64,000 nt of DNA. Source: CADEDH01 sp965262175 (GTDB lineage Bacteria > Actinomycetota > Acidimicrobiia > Acidimicrobiales > SZUA-35). A program made the translations under genes and the position numbers. The stretch is taken from positions 1,302,001 to 1,366,000 of the forward strand of contig CBDHES010000002.1 of NCBI GenBank assembly GCA_965262175.1, in the 5' to 3' direction. The notes beneath the pieces were generated by a model. The model ran no database searches, had not been told where the DNA came from, and saw only the letters and a program-made list of their open reading frames with translations. Below are positions 8,113 to 17,611 of the stretch, in pieces (within the stretch, counting starts at the first letter, position 1; every line of letters starts with the position of its first letter).

Positions 8113-9275
8113 CGGCGCTCCCGGAGCCGGGTAACCGCGGCGGGCACGGCGGCCAGCACGGCGTCGACGTCGTCGTCGGTCGTGGCGTAGCCGAGCGACA
8201 ACCGAAGCGACCCGGCGGCCAACTCCCGGGGCACGCCCATGGCCGCCAGCACGTGGCTCGGGTCCATCGCCCCGCTGGCACACGACGACGCGGCCGACGC
8301 CATGATGTCCTGCTTCTCGAGGAGGAACAGCAGCGCCTCGCTCTCGATCCCTTCGAAACAGAGGTGGGCGAGGTTGGCCGTCTTGTGGCGCCGGTCGGGG
8401 GCGCCATCGCCCACCGAGCCGGCCACGCCGCTCTCGACGACACCGTCGAGCTGGGCGCTGATGCCGTCGACGAGGCGGTCCCGGAGGGCGGCGACCCGGG
8501 GAACGGCGTCGGGCCGGGCGGCCACGGTCTCCGCCGCGGCCGCCGCCATCCCGACGATGCCGGCGACGTTCTGGGTGCCGCCTCGACGGTCCCGCTCCTG
8601 GCCACCGCCTCGGAACAGGGGCGCCAGGGTGGCCCGGTCCCGGACGACGAGGGCACCGGTGCCCTTCGGTCCCCCGAACTTGTGGGCGCTGACCGAGATG
8701 AGGTCACAGCCGGCCGCGACGTCGGCCACGTCGACCCAACACAGCGCCTGGACGGCATCGGTGTGGACGAGCGCCTCGGGCTGGACCCGGCGGACCACCT
8801 CGACCACCTCGGCGAGGGGCTGGAGGATGCCGGTCTCGTTGTTGGCCACCATCACCGAGACGATCGCCACCGGCCCGATGGCCTCGTCGCCGAGGACCGA
8901 CGCCAGGTGATCGAGATCGATCCGCCCGTCGGACCCGACCCGGACGACCGGCCCGCCGAGGTGCTCGACGGGGTCGAGGACGGCGTGATGCTCGACCGCC
9001 GAGCACACCGGGACCCCGCCTCGGGCGTCGACGACGCCCCTGATCGCCAGATTGTCGGCCTCGGTCCCCCCGGCGGTGAACACGATCTGGCCCGGCTCGG
9101 CGCCGAGGACCTCGGCCATGGTGTCGCGGGCGTCATCGAGGGCGTGGTTGGCCGACCGGGCCAACCGGTGGGCCCCCGACGGGTTCCCGTAGTGCTGGGT
9201 GAAGTACGGGACCATGGTCTCGACCACGGCCGGGCGGACCGGGGTCGTGGCGGCGTTGTCGAGGTAGTGGACCAT
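8109..9275 (-). CDS. Cysteine desulfurase (NifS/IscS family)
   Basis: A 388-residue PLP enzyme that takes sulfur from cysteine as a persulfide. Visible features are the N-terminal YLDNAATTPV, the HTDAVQA segment, the PLP lysine in SAHKFGGPKG, the RGGTQN motif, and the catalytic cysteine in the flexible loop SSCASG near residue 330. Its coupling to mnmA suggests that it supplies sulfur for tRNA 2-thiolation. A role in Fe-S assembly is also possible. It starts nine bases after the RDD gene ends, on the same strand. Confidence 0.95.
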   Translation of the reverse strand: MVHYLDNAATTPVRPAVVETMVPYFTQHYGNPSGAHRLARSANHALDDARDTMAEVLGAEPGQIVFTAGGTEADNLAIRGVVDARGGVPVCSAVEHHAVLDPVEHLGGPVVRVGSDGRIDLDHLASVLGDEAIGPVAIVSVMVANNETGILQPLAEVVEVVRRVQPEALVHTDAVQALCWVDVADVAAGCDLISVSAHKFGGPKGTGALVVRDRATLAPLFRGGGQERDRRGGTQNVAGIVGMAAAAAETVAARPDAVPRVAALRDRLVDGISAQLDGVVESGVAGSVGDGAPDRRHKTANLAHLCFEGIESEALLFLLEKQDIMASAASSCASGAMDPSHVLAAMGVPRELAAGSLRLSLGYATTDDDVDAVLAAVPAAVTRLRERR

Positions 9276-9284
9276 GGGTCCAGG

Positions 9285-10379
9285 TTACTGGCGACCACGG
9301 ATCGGCCCGGCCGGGCCGGGCCACGGAGCGCTCGGCGGCGCGACCGGCGGCGGCGCACCACCCCACGGGCCGCCAGGAGGACCACCCCACGGGCCGCTCG
9401 GGGGCGCGACCGGCGGCGCCGCACCACCCCACGGACCGCCAGGAGGACCACCCCACGGGCCGCCCGACGGGCCGCCCGACGGCGCGACCGGCGGCGCCGC
9501 ACCACGCCACGGGCCGCCCAGGGGCGGGGGAGGGTGGGACGGCGGGGCGGCGCCGGGGCGGTTGCCGGGCAACGGCGGCCCGACACCGTGGACGACCGGC
9601 GGGGGGACCCCATCGGGCCAGTGCCGAGCCTGGTGGGCGTTGAGCACCGCGAGGAGGAACGGCTCGGCCCCGAGGCCCCTCGGCCGGACGGCCCCGATGG
9701 CCACCGCCACCCGGTCGGCGACCTGCTCGGTCATGGCGTACCGGGCCTCGGGCCGCATCTCGGTGATCCGCAGCATCAGCTCGCGGATCAGGGCGTACTG
9801 CCGGGCGGTGAGGGCGCCGGTGTCGAGGACACCGGCCAGCCCGGCGGTCTCGGCCGTGGTCGGGAAGTAGACCGGCCACTGGCCGACCCGGGGCACCCGG
9901 ATCACGATCGTCCCCGCCGCCAGGTCGCCGAGGCGCTGGCTCCGGGCGGTCAGCAGTGCGAACGCCAGCGCCAGCAGACCGCCCGGGCTGGGGACGAAGA
10001 AGTCGAAGGTCGCGATCATCGACCGGATGGCGCTGTGGCGGAGGCGGACGGGGCCGCCCTCGGTGGTCAGGACCCGGATCCCGAGAGCCGCCTTGCCGAT
10101 CGTCCGCCCGTTCCACCAGGTCTCGAGGATGATCGGATAGCCGTAGAAGATGGCGAACGCCAGGACGACGAGCACGATCGTGGCCAGCGTGGTGCTGGCG
10201 GCGGACACGATCCCGGTGAGGATCAGCCCGATGAACAGGGCCGTGAACTGGATGGTGACGTCGAGCATCTTGGCCAGCGTGCGGGAGGCGATGCCGGCCG
10301 CCCGAAATCGGAGGACGACGCCCTCGGGGGTGACGACCGTCAGATGATGGAGAGACCGGGCGCTCCGGGTGTCGGCCAC
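9285..10379 (-). CDS. RDD-family membrane protein with Pro/Gly-rich C-terminal tail
   Basis: About 364 residues. Residues ~25-165 form an RDD domain with three hydrophobic segments (IQFTALFIGLILTGIVSAA, TLATIVLVVLAFAIFYGY, LLALAFALLTARS) and the WNGRTIGKAALGIRVL motif. The middle is soluble. The last ~90 residues are a Gly/Pro/Trp-rich repeat tail built from GGPWGGPP and APPVAPP modules. GTG at 10379 is chosen because the longer frame overlaps the divergent SpoIIM gene. The neighbouring SpoIIM-family gene is its usual partner in actinobacteria. Function unknown. Confidence 0.8.
   Translation of the reverse strand: MADTRSARSLHHLTVVTPEGVVLRFRAAGIASRTLAKMLDVTIQFTALFIGLILTGIVSAASTTLATIVLVVLAFAIFYGYPIILETWWNGRTIGKAALGIRVLTTEGGPVRLRHSAIRSMIATFDFFVPSPGGLLALAFALLTARSQRLGDLAAGTIVIRVPRVGQWPVYFPTTAETAGLAGVLDTGALTARQYALIRELMLRITEMRPEARYAMTEQVADRVAVAIGAVRPRGLGAEPFLLAVLNAHQARHWPDGVPPPVVHGVGPPLPGNRPGAAPPSHPPPPLGGPWRGAAPPVAPSGGPSGGPWGGPPGGPWGGAAPPVAPPSGPWGGPPGGPWGGAPPPVAPPSAPWPGPAGPIRGRQ
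9318..9530. repeat. GC-rich imperfect direct repeats encoding the Pro/Gly tail of the RDD protein
   Basis: Modules containing the string CCACGGGCCGCC(A/C)GGAGGACCACCCC and GGCGCGACCGGCGGCGCCGCACCACC recur at about 50-60 bp spacing, with minor variation. They encode the repeated GGPWGGPPGGPWGGA...PPVAPP blocks. The copy number is likely to vary by slippage. Confidence 0.7.
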
Positions 10380-10445
10380 GGTCGGCCCCCGGGCCGCTGT
10401 CGATGCCACCTCCACGACCGCTACCGTAGCCCCGGAGCCGCTCCG

Positions 10446-11465
10446 ATGGATCTCGACCGTTTCCTGTCTCTCAACCGCCCGACCTGGACCCGCCTGTCCC
10501 ATCTGTCGGGCCGGGCGAGGTCCCGCCCCGGGTCGCTGACCAGCGACGAGGTCGACGAGCTGATCACCCTCTACGGCCGGGTGTCGACCCAGCTGAGTTT
10601 CGCCCGGGAGCACTACGGCGACCCGGGGGTGACCAACGAGCTCAACCTGCTGGTGGCCGAGGCCAACGCCACGATCTACCGTCGGACGGCCAGCCCCCTG
10701 GCCGGTCTCCGTCGCTTCTTCGTCATCTCGTTCCCCGCCGCGGTGTGGCACATCCGAGGGTTCGTCGCCGTCGCCACGCTGGCCCTGTGGGTGCCGATCA
10801 TCGTCGTCGGGCTGTGGCTGTCGTCCAACGACGAGGCCCTGGCCTATGCCGGGCCGGAGGCGGCACGTGCCGCCTACGTCGAGGAGGACTTCGAGGCCTA
10901 CTACAGCTCCAGCCCGGCCGGGCAGTTCGCCACCGAGGTCACGGTCAACAACATCCAGGTGTCGTTCCTGGCCTTCGCCGCCGGGGTCGTGCTCGGGTTG
11001 GGCTCGGTGTTCCTCCTCGCCTTCAACGGCGTCAACATCGGCGTCGCCCTGGCCCTGTTCATCGTCGCCGGCCAGCAGGACCGCTTCTGGGGCCTGATCC
11101 TGCCCCACGGCCTCCTCGAGCTGACGGCGGTCATCCTGGCCGGAGCGGCCGGCATGGCGCTCGGTTGGGCGCTGGTGGCGCCGGGCGACAAGACCCGGGG
11201 GCAGGCGTTCACCGAGGCCGCCCGCCGTTCGGTGGTCGTGATCCTCGGGTTGGTGCTGGTGTTCATCACCGCCGGCATCATCGAGGCCTTCGTCACCCCG
11301 AGCGGGCTACCGACCGCGGCCCGGGTCGGCTTCGGGGCGGTGGTCGAGATCTGCTTCCTGCTCTACGTCGTCGCCTTCGGTCGACGGGCGGCGGCCGCCG
11401 GCCTGACCGGGCTGGCCAGCGAGGAACTCGAAGGCCACACCGCCCGATCGGTCCTCCAGGTCTGA
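10446..11465 (+). CDS. Stage II sporulation protein M (SpoIIM) family membrane protein
   Basis: A 339-residue protein. A soluble helical N-terminal ~95 residues (beginning MDLDRFLSLNRPTWTRLSHL) precede about five transmembrane segments. These include the family's NNIQVSFLAFAAGVVLGLGS and the GQQDRFWGLILPHGLLELTAVILAGAAGM stretch. The LPHGLLEL motif is diagnostic of this family. It is divergent from the RDD gene, its common partner in non-sporulating actinobacteria. No sporulation genes are present, so the family name says nothing about function here. Confidence 0.9.
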   Translation: MDLDRFLSLNRPTWTRLSHLSGRARSRPGSLTSDEVDELITLYGRVSTQLSFAREHYGDPGVTNELNLLVAEANATIYRRTASPLAGLRRFFVISFPAAVWHIRGFVAVATLALWVPIIVVGLWLSSNDEALAYAGPEAARAAYVEEDFEAYYSSSPAGQFATEVTVNNIQVSFLAFAAGVVLGLGSVFLLAFNGVNIGVALALFIVAGQQDRFWGLILPHGLLELTAVILAGAAGMALGWALVAPGDKTRGQAFTEAARRSVVVILGLVLVFITAGIIEAFVTPSGLPTAARVGFGAVVEICFLLYVVAFGRRAAAAGLTGLASEELEGHTARSVLQV

Positions 11466-11474
11466 GCGACGCCG

Positions 11475-11487
11475 GCCCGCGACGGGC
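11475..11487. terminator. Possible bidirectional terminator hairpin
   Basis: GCCCG-CGA-CGGGC forms a 5-bp stem in the 24-bp gap between the convergent SpoIIM-family and DUF3500 genes. There is no U-tract, so this is only a candidate. Confidence 0.3.
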
Positions 11488-11489
11488 GA

Positions 11490-12650
11490 TCAGCTCCGGT
11501 GGTGGGGGTCGGTGGCGTAGTGCTCGGCCAAGGCGTCGGCCCCGAGACCCCGACCGCCGAAATCACCGTCGAGGCGCCGCCACACGGTGTGGACGTGGTT
11601 GACGTCGCGCTGGGTGTTGTCGTACTCGATCAGGAGGTCCGGGCCCTGGAGCCGGTAGTAGTGGGGCTGGCCCGGCTCGATCGAACCGGCCCAGGCGAAG
11701 TGGAGCTGGTCGACGTCGGCTGCCACCCGGGCCTGCTCCTCGTCGGCCACGCCATCGGGCAGGCGATGGAGGTAGACGTCGAGCAGGGCGCCGAGGGCAT
11801 CGCGCTGGCCGGGGTCGAGCTCGGCGACGGCGAGCCCCTTCGGTCGGGAGGTGAAGGCCAGGGCGTCGTGGTCGCCGTCGGTGATCCCCGACCGCTCATC
11901 GGCCTGACGCTGGGCGCCCTCCATCGCCACCCGGACGTCATCGACCAACGGCTGCCGGAACACCGACGGCAGCGGCAACATCCGGTCCCCGTCGACGACC
12001 CGCGGCCGGTTGCCGGTGATCAGGTCGGACGGGGCGACCGGGGTGAGGAGGGCCCGGCCGAGCTGGTCGGGCCCCAGCGAGCGGACCAGCTCTCGACCGA
12101 GGTCCTCGGCCGCGCCCAGTGGACGGTGGAGGTGGGGGCCGAGGAGGGGGGCGGCGGCGGGGTCGGCGCCGAGAAACAGGGGGGTCGTGGCCACCACCTC
12201 GCCACCGTCGATCGTGAAGTTGAGCGAGATGTGGTGGCCTCCGAAGCGCCACCCCCACCGGTCGGCGCCAACGGCGCCGTCCTCGGTGCCGAACAGGGCG
12301 ATCCAGTACAGCTGGGGGTCCCGGCCCCGTTCACGGTCGAAGGTGGCCTGCCACCCCTCGACGTGATCGAGCACGTTCTCCAGCCCGATGATGGCCGCCA
12401 CCGTCACGTAGCCGGCGGTCGACAGCCCGGTCGCCACCAGCTTGTGGGTCGCCCGTTGCTGGCGGGGCGTCATGTCGGCCAGGGCCAGGCCGTGGTGATC
12501 GGTCGGGGTGTAGAACCACGACGTCCGCTCGTCGGCGGTGGAGGCCGACATCGGCCAGGTGGCTTTCTGGCGTTGGTCGTCACCGAGCAACGCCACCAGC
12601 TCGTCGGCGGCGGCGCCCATCGCCGACGCCAGCTCCCGTCGGGGGCTCAT
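11490..12650 (-). CDS. DUF3500 domain-containing protein
   Basis: A 386-residue protein matching the DUF3500 layout. It has an early RTSWFYTPTDHHGLALADMTPRQQ block, then LYWIALFGTEDGAVGADRWGWRFGGHHISLNFTI. A late DQLHFAWAGSIEPGQPHYYRLQGPDLLIEYDNTQRDVNHVHTVWR region is rich in His, Trp and Tyr, which suggests a metal or redox site. The family has no established function that I can state. The ATG at 12650 has a GAGGAGGAG ribosome-binding site. It may be co-transcribed with the FAD monooxygenase gene, 25 bases upstream. Confidence 0.85.
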   Translation of the reverse strand: MSPRRELASAMGAAADELVALLGDDQRQKATWPMSASTADERTSWFYTPTDHHGLALADMTPRQQRATHKLVATGLSTAGYVTVAAIIGLENVLDHVEGWQATFDRERGRDPQLYWIALFGTEDGAVGADRWGWRFGGHHISLNFTIDGGEVVATTPLFLGADPAAAPLLGPHLHRPLGAAEDLGRELVRSLGPDQLGRALLTPVAPSDLITGNRPRVVDGDRMLPLPSVFRQPLVDDVRVAMEGAQRQADERSGITDGDHDALAFTSRPKGLAVAELDPGQRDALGALLDVYLHRLPDGVADEEQARVAADVDQLHFAWAGSIEPGQPHYYRLQGPDLLIEYDNTQRDVNHVHTVWRRLDGDFGGRGLGADALAEHYATDPHHRS

Positions 12651-12675
12651 CGTGCTCCTCCTCGACCGGTTGCCA

Positions 12676-13899
12676 TCAGTGACCGGGCCGGTACAGACCG
12701 AAGATGAGGTCGGGGTCGCCGACCTCCCACGTGTTGTCGACCTGGGACCGTCGCCCGATGGCCCGGGTCCGCTCGAGCAACCGTCGGCCGAGATCGAGCT
12801 GAGGGCCCTCCCAGGCGGCGAGCGCTCGGGCCGCGTCGGCCCGGTCCTGGCCGGCCAGCGCGGCGGCCAGCGTCCAGCCATCGTCGCACGCCTTGGCGGT
12901 CCCGGCCGCCGCGTGGGGGCGGACGGCGAACGCCGCGTCGCCGATCAGGCACACCCGGTCATAGGCGATGCGGTCGACCTCGACGTCGAGGATGACCTGG
13001 ACGAACAGCTCGTCGATGGCGCAGACGACCTCGGCGATCGGAGCCGGGAGCCGGGCTGCGGCGGTGGCGCGGGCCTCGGCCAGGTGGACCGGCGCCACCC
13101 GCCCCGGGGGGATCGACAGCTCCCGTGGGGAGCCGTCGACGTCGGTGAGGAGATGGTCCAGGTCGTCCCCCGAGGCGTAGTTGCGGTACCAGACGACGTT
13201 GATCAGCCGCCGGTCCCGATCGAGGGAGCCGTCGACGGCCGGTATCGGGTACACGAGGATGTGGCTGTTGGCGTACAGGTAGTAGGTGATGGCGTCGTCG
13301 AACACCTGGCGGGTGGCGGCCGACAGCTCGGCCTCGGGGATGACGCCCCGCCACGCCACGTACCCGGCGTAGCGGGGCTGGACGGTCGGGGCGAGGAGGG
13401 CTCGGGCCCGGGACCCGATCCCGTCGGCGAACACCGCCAGGTCGGCCTCGGTGGTCGCCCCCGAGGCGAACCGGAGTCGGACGTCGTCCGAACCCTGCTC
13501 GACGTCGCGGACCTCGTGGCTGAGGTGGTAGGGCCCACCCTCGACGACCGGGCCGGAACCCGACGGGCTGGGCGCTCGCCAATGATCGAGGAGGTTCCGG
13601 TAGACCGTGTTCCACGAGCTGAACCGGTAGCGATGGGGGCTCTCGGTCGCCACCGAACCGTCCCGGCGGAGGTAGCGGATCGCTCCGGTCTCGATGCTGA
13701 TGTCGTCGAGGGCGAGCCCGGTCCGTTCGACCAGGTAGCGCCCGGTCGTCTCGAGCAGCCCGATCCCGGCCCCCCGTTCGGCCAGCGGCTTCTCCGACCG
13801 TTCGTACACGGCGACCCGATGGCCCCCGTCCCGGAGGAGGCAGGCGGCGGTCAAGCCTCCGATCGAGCCACCGACGACGGCGATGTCCAGCCCGGGCAT
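12676..13899 (-). CDS. FAD-dependent aromatic-type monooxygenase
   Basis: A 407-residue class A flavoprotein hydroxylase. The Rossmann motif VVGGSIGGLTAACLLRDGG opens the protein, and the second FAD motif CLIGDAAFAVRPHAAAGTAKACDDGWTLA lies near residue 305. The HAAAGTAKA-type segment resembles 2,6-dihydroxypyridine 3-hydroxylase relatives, so an N-heteroaromatic or phenolic substrate is plausible. That is inference. It lies between the PPOX and DUF3500 genes on the same strand. Confidence 0.88.
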   Translation of the reverse strand: MPGLDIAVVGGSIGGLTAACLLRDGGHRVAVYERSEKPLAERGAGIGLLETTGRYLVERTGLALDDISIETGAIRYLRRDGSVATESPHRYRFSSWNTVYRNLLDHWRAPSPSGSGPVVEGGPYHLSHEVRDVEQGSDDVRLRFASGATTEADLAVFADGIGSRARALLAPTVQPRYAGYVAWRGVIPEAELSAATRQVFDDAITYYLYANSHILVYPIPAVDGSLDRDRRLINVVWYRNYASGDDLDHLLTDVDGSPRELSIPPGRVAPVHLAEARATAAARLPAPIAEVVCAIDELFVQVILDVEVDRIAYDRVCLIGDAAFAVRPHAAAGTAKACDDGWTLAAALAGQDRADAARALAAWEGPQLDLGRRLLERTRAIGRRSQVDNTWEVGDPDLIFGLYRPGH

Positions 13900-13912
13900 C
13901 CCGGCCCCGACG

Positions 13913-14434
13913 CTACGGCTGACCGAAGGTGGCGATCTTGTCGACCCGGCACTCGAAGAGGACTCGGCGCTCGTCGATCGACGGGTCCCGGAGGCCGTAC
14001 TCGTCGCCCTCGCCGATGTACTTCTGCCAGATCCGGTTGAGCTGCTCGGTCACCCGGGCTCCCTCGGTGGGGTCGTCCTCGCTGATCTCCCGCTCGACGG
14101 TGACCTTGATGCTCAGCCAGTGGTACATGTTGGCCGGGTTCATGATCAGGATCGACACCTGCGGGGTGGACCGGATCCACTCGGTCTTCTTGCGGTGCTC
14201 GGCCACGTTGACGAGGACCTTGTCGCCCTCGTAGTCGAACCACATCGGGGTCAGGTTCGGTCGGCCGTCGGCGCCCATGACCGCCATCACGCAAGCCAGC
14301 GGCTCGTCCATCAGCTGCTTGTAGATCGGGTCGAGGTCGCTGATCGAGTCGATCGTCTCCTTCGAGCCGACCGTGAACTGGTTGGGCTGGAGCCCGTTGG
14401 CGACGTCGAGGAACTTGGCGACGGATACCGGCAT
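13913..14434 (-). CDS. Pyridoxamine 5'-phosphate oxidase (PPOX) fold protein, possibly F420-dependent
   Basis: A 173-residue split-barrel protein. The segment ACVMAVMGADGRPNLTPMWFDYEGDKVLVNV is the classical PPOX first half, followed by RKKTEWIRSTPQVSILIMNPANMYHWLSIKVTV. In actinobacteria such proteins usually bind F420 or flavin. No PLP-pathway gene is nearby, so vitamin B6 synthesis is unlikely. The stop is 13 bases upstream of the FAD monooxygenase start, which suggests joint transcription. Confidence 0.85.
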   Translation of the reverse strand: MPVSVAKFLDVANGLQPNQFTVGSKETIDSISDLDPIYKQLMDEPLACVMAVMGADGRPNLTPMWFDYEGDKVLVNVAEHRKKTEWIRSTPQVSILIMNPANMYHWLSIKVTVEREISEDDPTEGARVTEQLNRIWQKYIGEGDEYGLRDPSIDERRVLFECRVDKIATFGQP

Positions 14435-14511
14435 GGTGTACCTGCTCAGGGTTGGTGGCCAGGGTCGTATCGGAGCGCGACCCTAGCCGGCCGGTCGGCG
14501 TGAGGCAGACC

Positions 14512-16263
14512 TCAGCCCCGAGTGGCGGCGATCAGGTGGCGGTAGGGCCTCGGATCGATGCGGGCGTCGATCAGGTGGGGGCCGGCTCCGGCGGCGTCCA
14601 GGGCGGCGGCCAGCTCGGGCCCGGTGGTCGCCACCGAGGCGGCCAGGCCGTGGCCGCGGGCCACCGCTGCGTAGTCGACCGGTCGGTACCGGACGGCGGC
14701 CGGGCCGCCGTGATGGTCCCGCTGCTTGATCTCGATCAGGCTGAGGGCGGCGTCGTTGAACACCACGACCACGATGGGGAGATCGAGCCGGGCGATCGTC
14801 TCCAGTTCCGACACGACCATCGACAGTCCCCCATCGCCGGTCAGGGCGACGACGTGATCGTCCGGCCGGGCGAGGGCGGCGCCGATGGCGGCGGGGACGG
14901 CGAAGCCCATCGTGGCCAGGCCGTTGGAGATCAGCAGCCCGAATGGCCGGTCGAGGTCCCAGTTGGGCATGACGGCCAGGAAGTGGGCGCCGGCGTCGAC
15001 GGTGACGGTCCGGGGCGTCGACGGTCGACCGGCGGCCTGGACCCGGTCGACGACCTCGAGGGGCCCGAGCGCCGTGCCGTCACCGGCCGGAGCGTCGTCG
15101 GGTCCGACGTCGGCCAGGCGGCGCCGAGCCTCGGCGCGGTGGCGGGCCGCCTCGCCCGGCTCCCACCCCCACCGGCGATCGCCGACCTCGTCGACGATGG
15201 CGACCAGCGCCGCCACCGGGTCACCCTCGACGTCGACCGATATCGGGAGGTAGTCGTCGCGCTGGGGTTGGGCCGACAGGCGGACCACCGGCACGTCGAG
15301 CGACCACGGGGCCGGGATCGGCTCGACGAGGTCGAGGCCGACCGTCAGCACCAGGTCGGCCCGCTCGAGGACCGGGCGCTCGAGGGCGCCGTTGGTGAAC
15401 ACCCCGGCCGAGATCGGCAGGTCGGTGGGCACCGCGCCGAGGGCCTGGTAGGTCATCAGCACCGGGCATCCCAGCGCGGTGAGGGCCTTCGGGAGGCGAT
15501 CGGCCGCTCCCGACGCCGGGCCCGACTCCCCGATCGCACGGTGGCGGTGGGCGGCGGCCTCCATCCCGAGAATGACGAGCGGCCGCTCGGCCCGGCCGAG
15601 TGCCGCCGCCGCCTCGGCGATCGACCCCGTCCGGGACCGCTCGACCGGCGCCCGGGACGCCTCGACCGCCGGGGCGTGGTCCGGTGTCGGGCGATCGGCC
15701 CGGGACGGGTCGACGTCGAGGTGGACCGCCCCGTACGGCCACCTGGTGGCGGCGGCCACCGCGTCGGCCAGGTCGGCCTCGCTCCAGCCGTCGGTCACGG
15801 TGATCGACCGCTTGGCGACCGGGGCGAGGAAGGCTCGCTGATCGAACCGCTGGTGGGCCACCCGACCGGCGGCGGCCGCCGGGACCGTGTCGGTGACCGC
15901 GGTCAGGGGGAACCGGTCGAGGGTGGCCTGGGCGACGCCGTTGGCCACCGACGCCACCCCGGGGCCCCGGGTGACGACGACCGGCGAGGGTCGGCCGGTC
16001 AGCAGGCCGTGGGTGGCCGCCATGATCGCCGTCGCCGTCTCGGTGTGGCCGAGGACGAACCGGACACCGCGGGCGGCGGCGGCCCCGATCAGGTCGAGGT
16101 TGGGACCGCCCCCGGGCAGGCCGAAGAGGGTGTCGACCCCGTGGGCCACCACGGCCGCCGCCAGACGGTCGGCCAACGGTGCCTCGGAGGGCGGGTCTGC
16201 CACGGGCCGGCCGTCGACGGGCGGGTCCGGGTGGTCGGGGCCTTCGGCCGGCGTGCCCGTCAC
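14512..16263 (-). CDS. Thiamine-pyrophosphate enzyme of the acetolactate synthase large-subunit family
   Basis: A 583-residue TPP enzyme with all three domains. The N-terminal PYR domain carries the catalytic Glu in LGHTETATAIMAA. The middle domain spans about residues 215-360. The C-terminal PP domain has the Mg-TPP motif starting LTGDGGLSMVVSELETIARL and ending in VVFND. There is no FAD-binding signature that I can see and no small regulatory subunit gene, so this is probably a catabolic or specialised decarboxylase/ligase rather than the valine-pathway enzyme. Its GTG start overlaps the stop of the DUF58 gene (GTGA), an unexpected coupling. Confidence 0.82.
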   Translation of the reverse strand: MTGTPAEGPDHPDPPVDGRPVADPPSEAPLADRLAAAVVAHGVDTLFGLPGGGPNLDLIGAAAARGVRFVLGHTETATAIMAATHGLLTGRPSPVVVTRGPGVASVANGVAQATLDRFPLTAVTDTVPAAAAGRVAHQRFDQRAFLAPVAKRSITVTDGWSEADLADAVAAATRWPYGAVHLDVDPSRADRPTPDHAPAVEASRAPVERSRTGSIAEAAAALGRAERPLVILGMEAAAHRHRAIGESGPASGAADRLPKALTALGCPVLMTYQALGAVPTDLPISAGVFTNGALERPVLERADLVLTVGLDLVEPIPAPWSLDVPVVRLSAQPQRDDYLPISVDVEGDPVAALVAIVDEVGDRRWGWEPGEAARHRAEARRRLADVGPDDAPAGDGTALGPLEVVDRVQAAGRPSTPRTVTVDAGAHFLAVMPNWDLDRPFGLLISNGLATMGFAVPAAIGAALARPDDHVVALTGDGGLSMVVSELETIARLDLPIVVVVFNDAALSLIEIKQRDHHGGPAAVRYRPVDYAAVARGHGLAASVATTGPELAAALDAAGAGPHLIDARIDPRPYRHLIAATRG

Positions 16264-17611
16264 AGCCGACCGATCGCCTTGGCGTCGAGGTAGGCGTCAC
16301 CGAGGGCGGTGGCGAAACCGTCGGGCTCCTCGTCGACGACGAGGGTGCCCATCCCCTTCAGCCGGGCCGCCAACCGATCCCGGGCCGCCAGCGACGAGAT
16401 GGCCGCCGCCCGCAGGAAGGCGCCGTCCTCGTCGGCCGGGGTGTTGGTCGACCAGTAGACGAGGTCCGGGTCCCGGACCGCCGCCACCACGACCACGTGG
16501 GTCCGGATGAGCAGGGGCAGGGTGGGGATGAGGAACTGCTCGACCGACTCGGGAACCAGCTCCGTCAGCAGCACCAGGAAGCTCCGGCGCCGATACCGGG
16601 ACAGGACGTGGGTGACGGCCCGCTCGTAGTTCGATTCGGTCAGGGCCGGTTCGAGATCGAAGAGCCGCTCGCCGATGAGGGCCCGCTGCGATCGACGGTT
16701 CGAGGGCTCGATCGTCGTACCGACCGTCTGGTCGAAGGCGAGGAGTCCCATCCGGTCGCCGAGGCCGGTGGCCAGTTCGGCCAGCAGCATCGCCCCGTCC
16801 ATCGCGTGCTCCATGCGGGGGACGCCCTCGACCCGGCCGGCCATCGTCCGCCCGGCATCGAGCAGGCACAGCACGGTCTGGTTCCGTTCGGCCCGGTAGG
16901 TCCGGACGATCGGCCGCTGGCTGCGGGCCGTGGCAGCCCAGTCGATCCGCCGGGTCTCGTCGTCGGGGCCCATCTCCCGGAGGCTGTCGAACTCGGTGCC
17001 GCCGCCCCGACCCCGGGCCGATCGGAGGCCGATCTCCAGGATCCGGGCCCGTCGCAGGGACAGCTCGGCCTCCCGAGCCTTACGGAACGGGGGGAGGACC
17101 TTGAGGGTGGTCGGGTGGTCCCGTCGGGCCTGCCGGGCCACCAGCCCGAGCGGACCCCGGGTCCGGACGACCAGCTCCCGGGGCTCGAACCGACCCCGGC
17201 GGGTGGGGGTGATCGGCACCTCGGTCTCCGACGTTCCCTGGGCGACGAGGTCGAGGGAGACCCGACGGGTCGAGGCCCCCAGTGAGGGGGCCAGCTCGTC
17301 GGCCACGAGGACCCGGCGGGACGAACCGACGGGCCGGAGCCGGGTCGGGGTCTCGACGTGCCAGGAGATCGACGACGGCTGGTCGAGCGTCACCGCCACC
17401 GGATGGCGGCGGGTCACCGACAGCCGGCGGGGCGATGGGGCGGCGAGCGTGTCGAGCACGGCGATGGCCAGCACCGCCAGGTTGACCCAGAGGAACCGGT
17501 TGTCGAGGGTGACGACGCCGAGGTCGGTCCGACCCAGATCGGGCAGGGCCACCAGCAGCGCGGCACCCAGGGCCACCAGCAGGGCCAGCCGGGCCGTCGG
17601 CACCGGTCGGG

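Noticed and set aside
8070..10445. Long plus-strand extension upstream of the SpoIIM-family gene
   Set aside because: The extension is antisense to the cysteine desulfurase and RDD genes. Real homology starts at ATG 10446.
10446..11465. Evidence for sporulation from the SpoIIM-like protein
   Set aside because: The family is widespread in non-sporulating actinobacteria next to RDD and MoxR genes, and no other sporulation genes are present.
14512..16263. ilvB (biosynthetic acetolactate synthase large subunit)
   Set aside because: There is no ilvN/ilvC neighbour and the protein differs from the biosynthetic form. Only the TPP-enzyme family is claimed.
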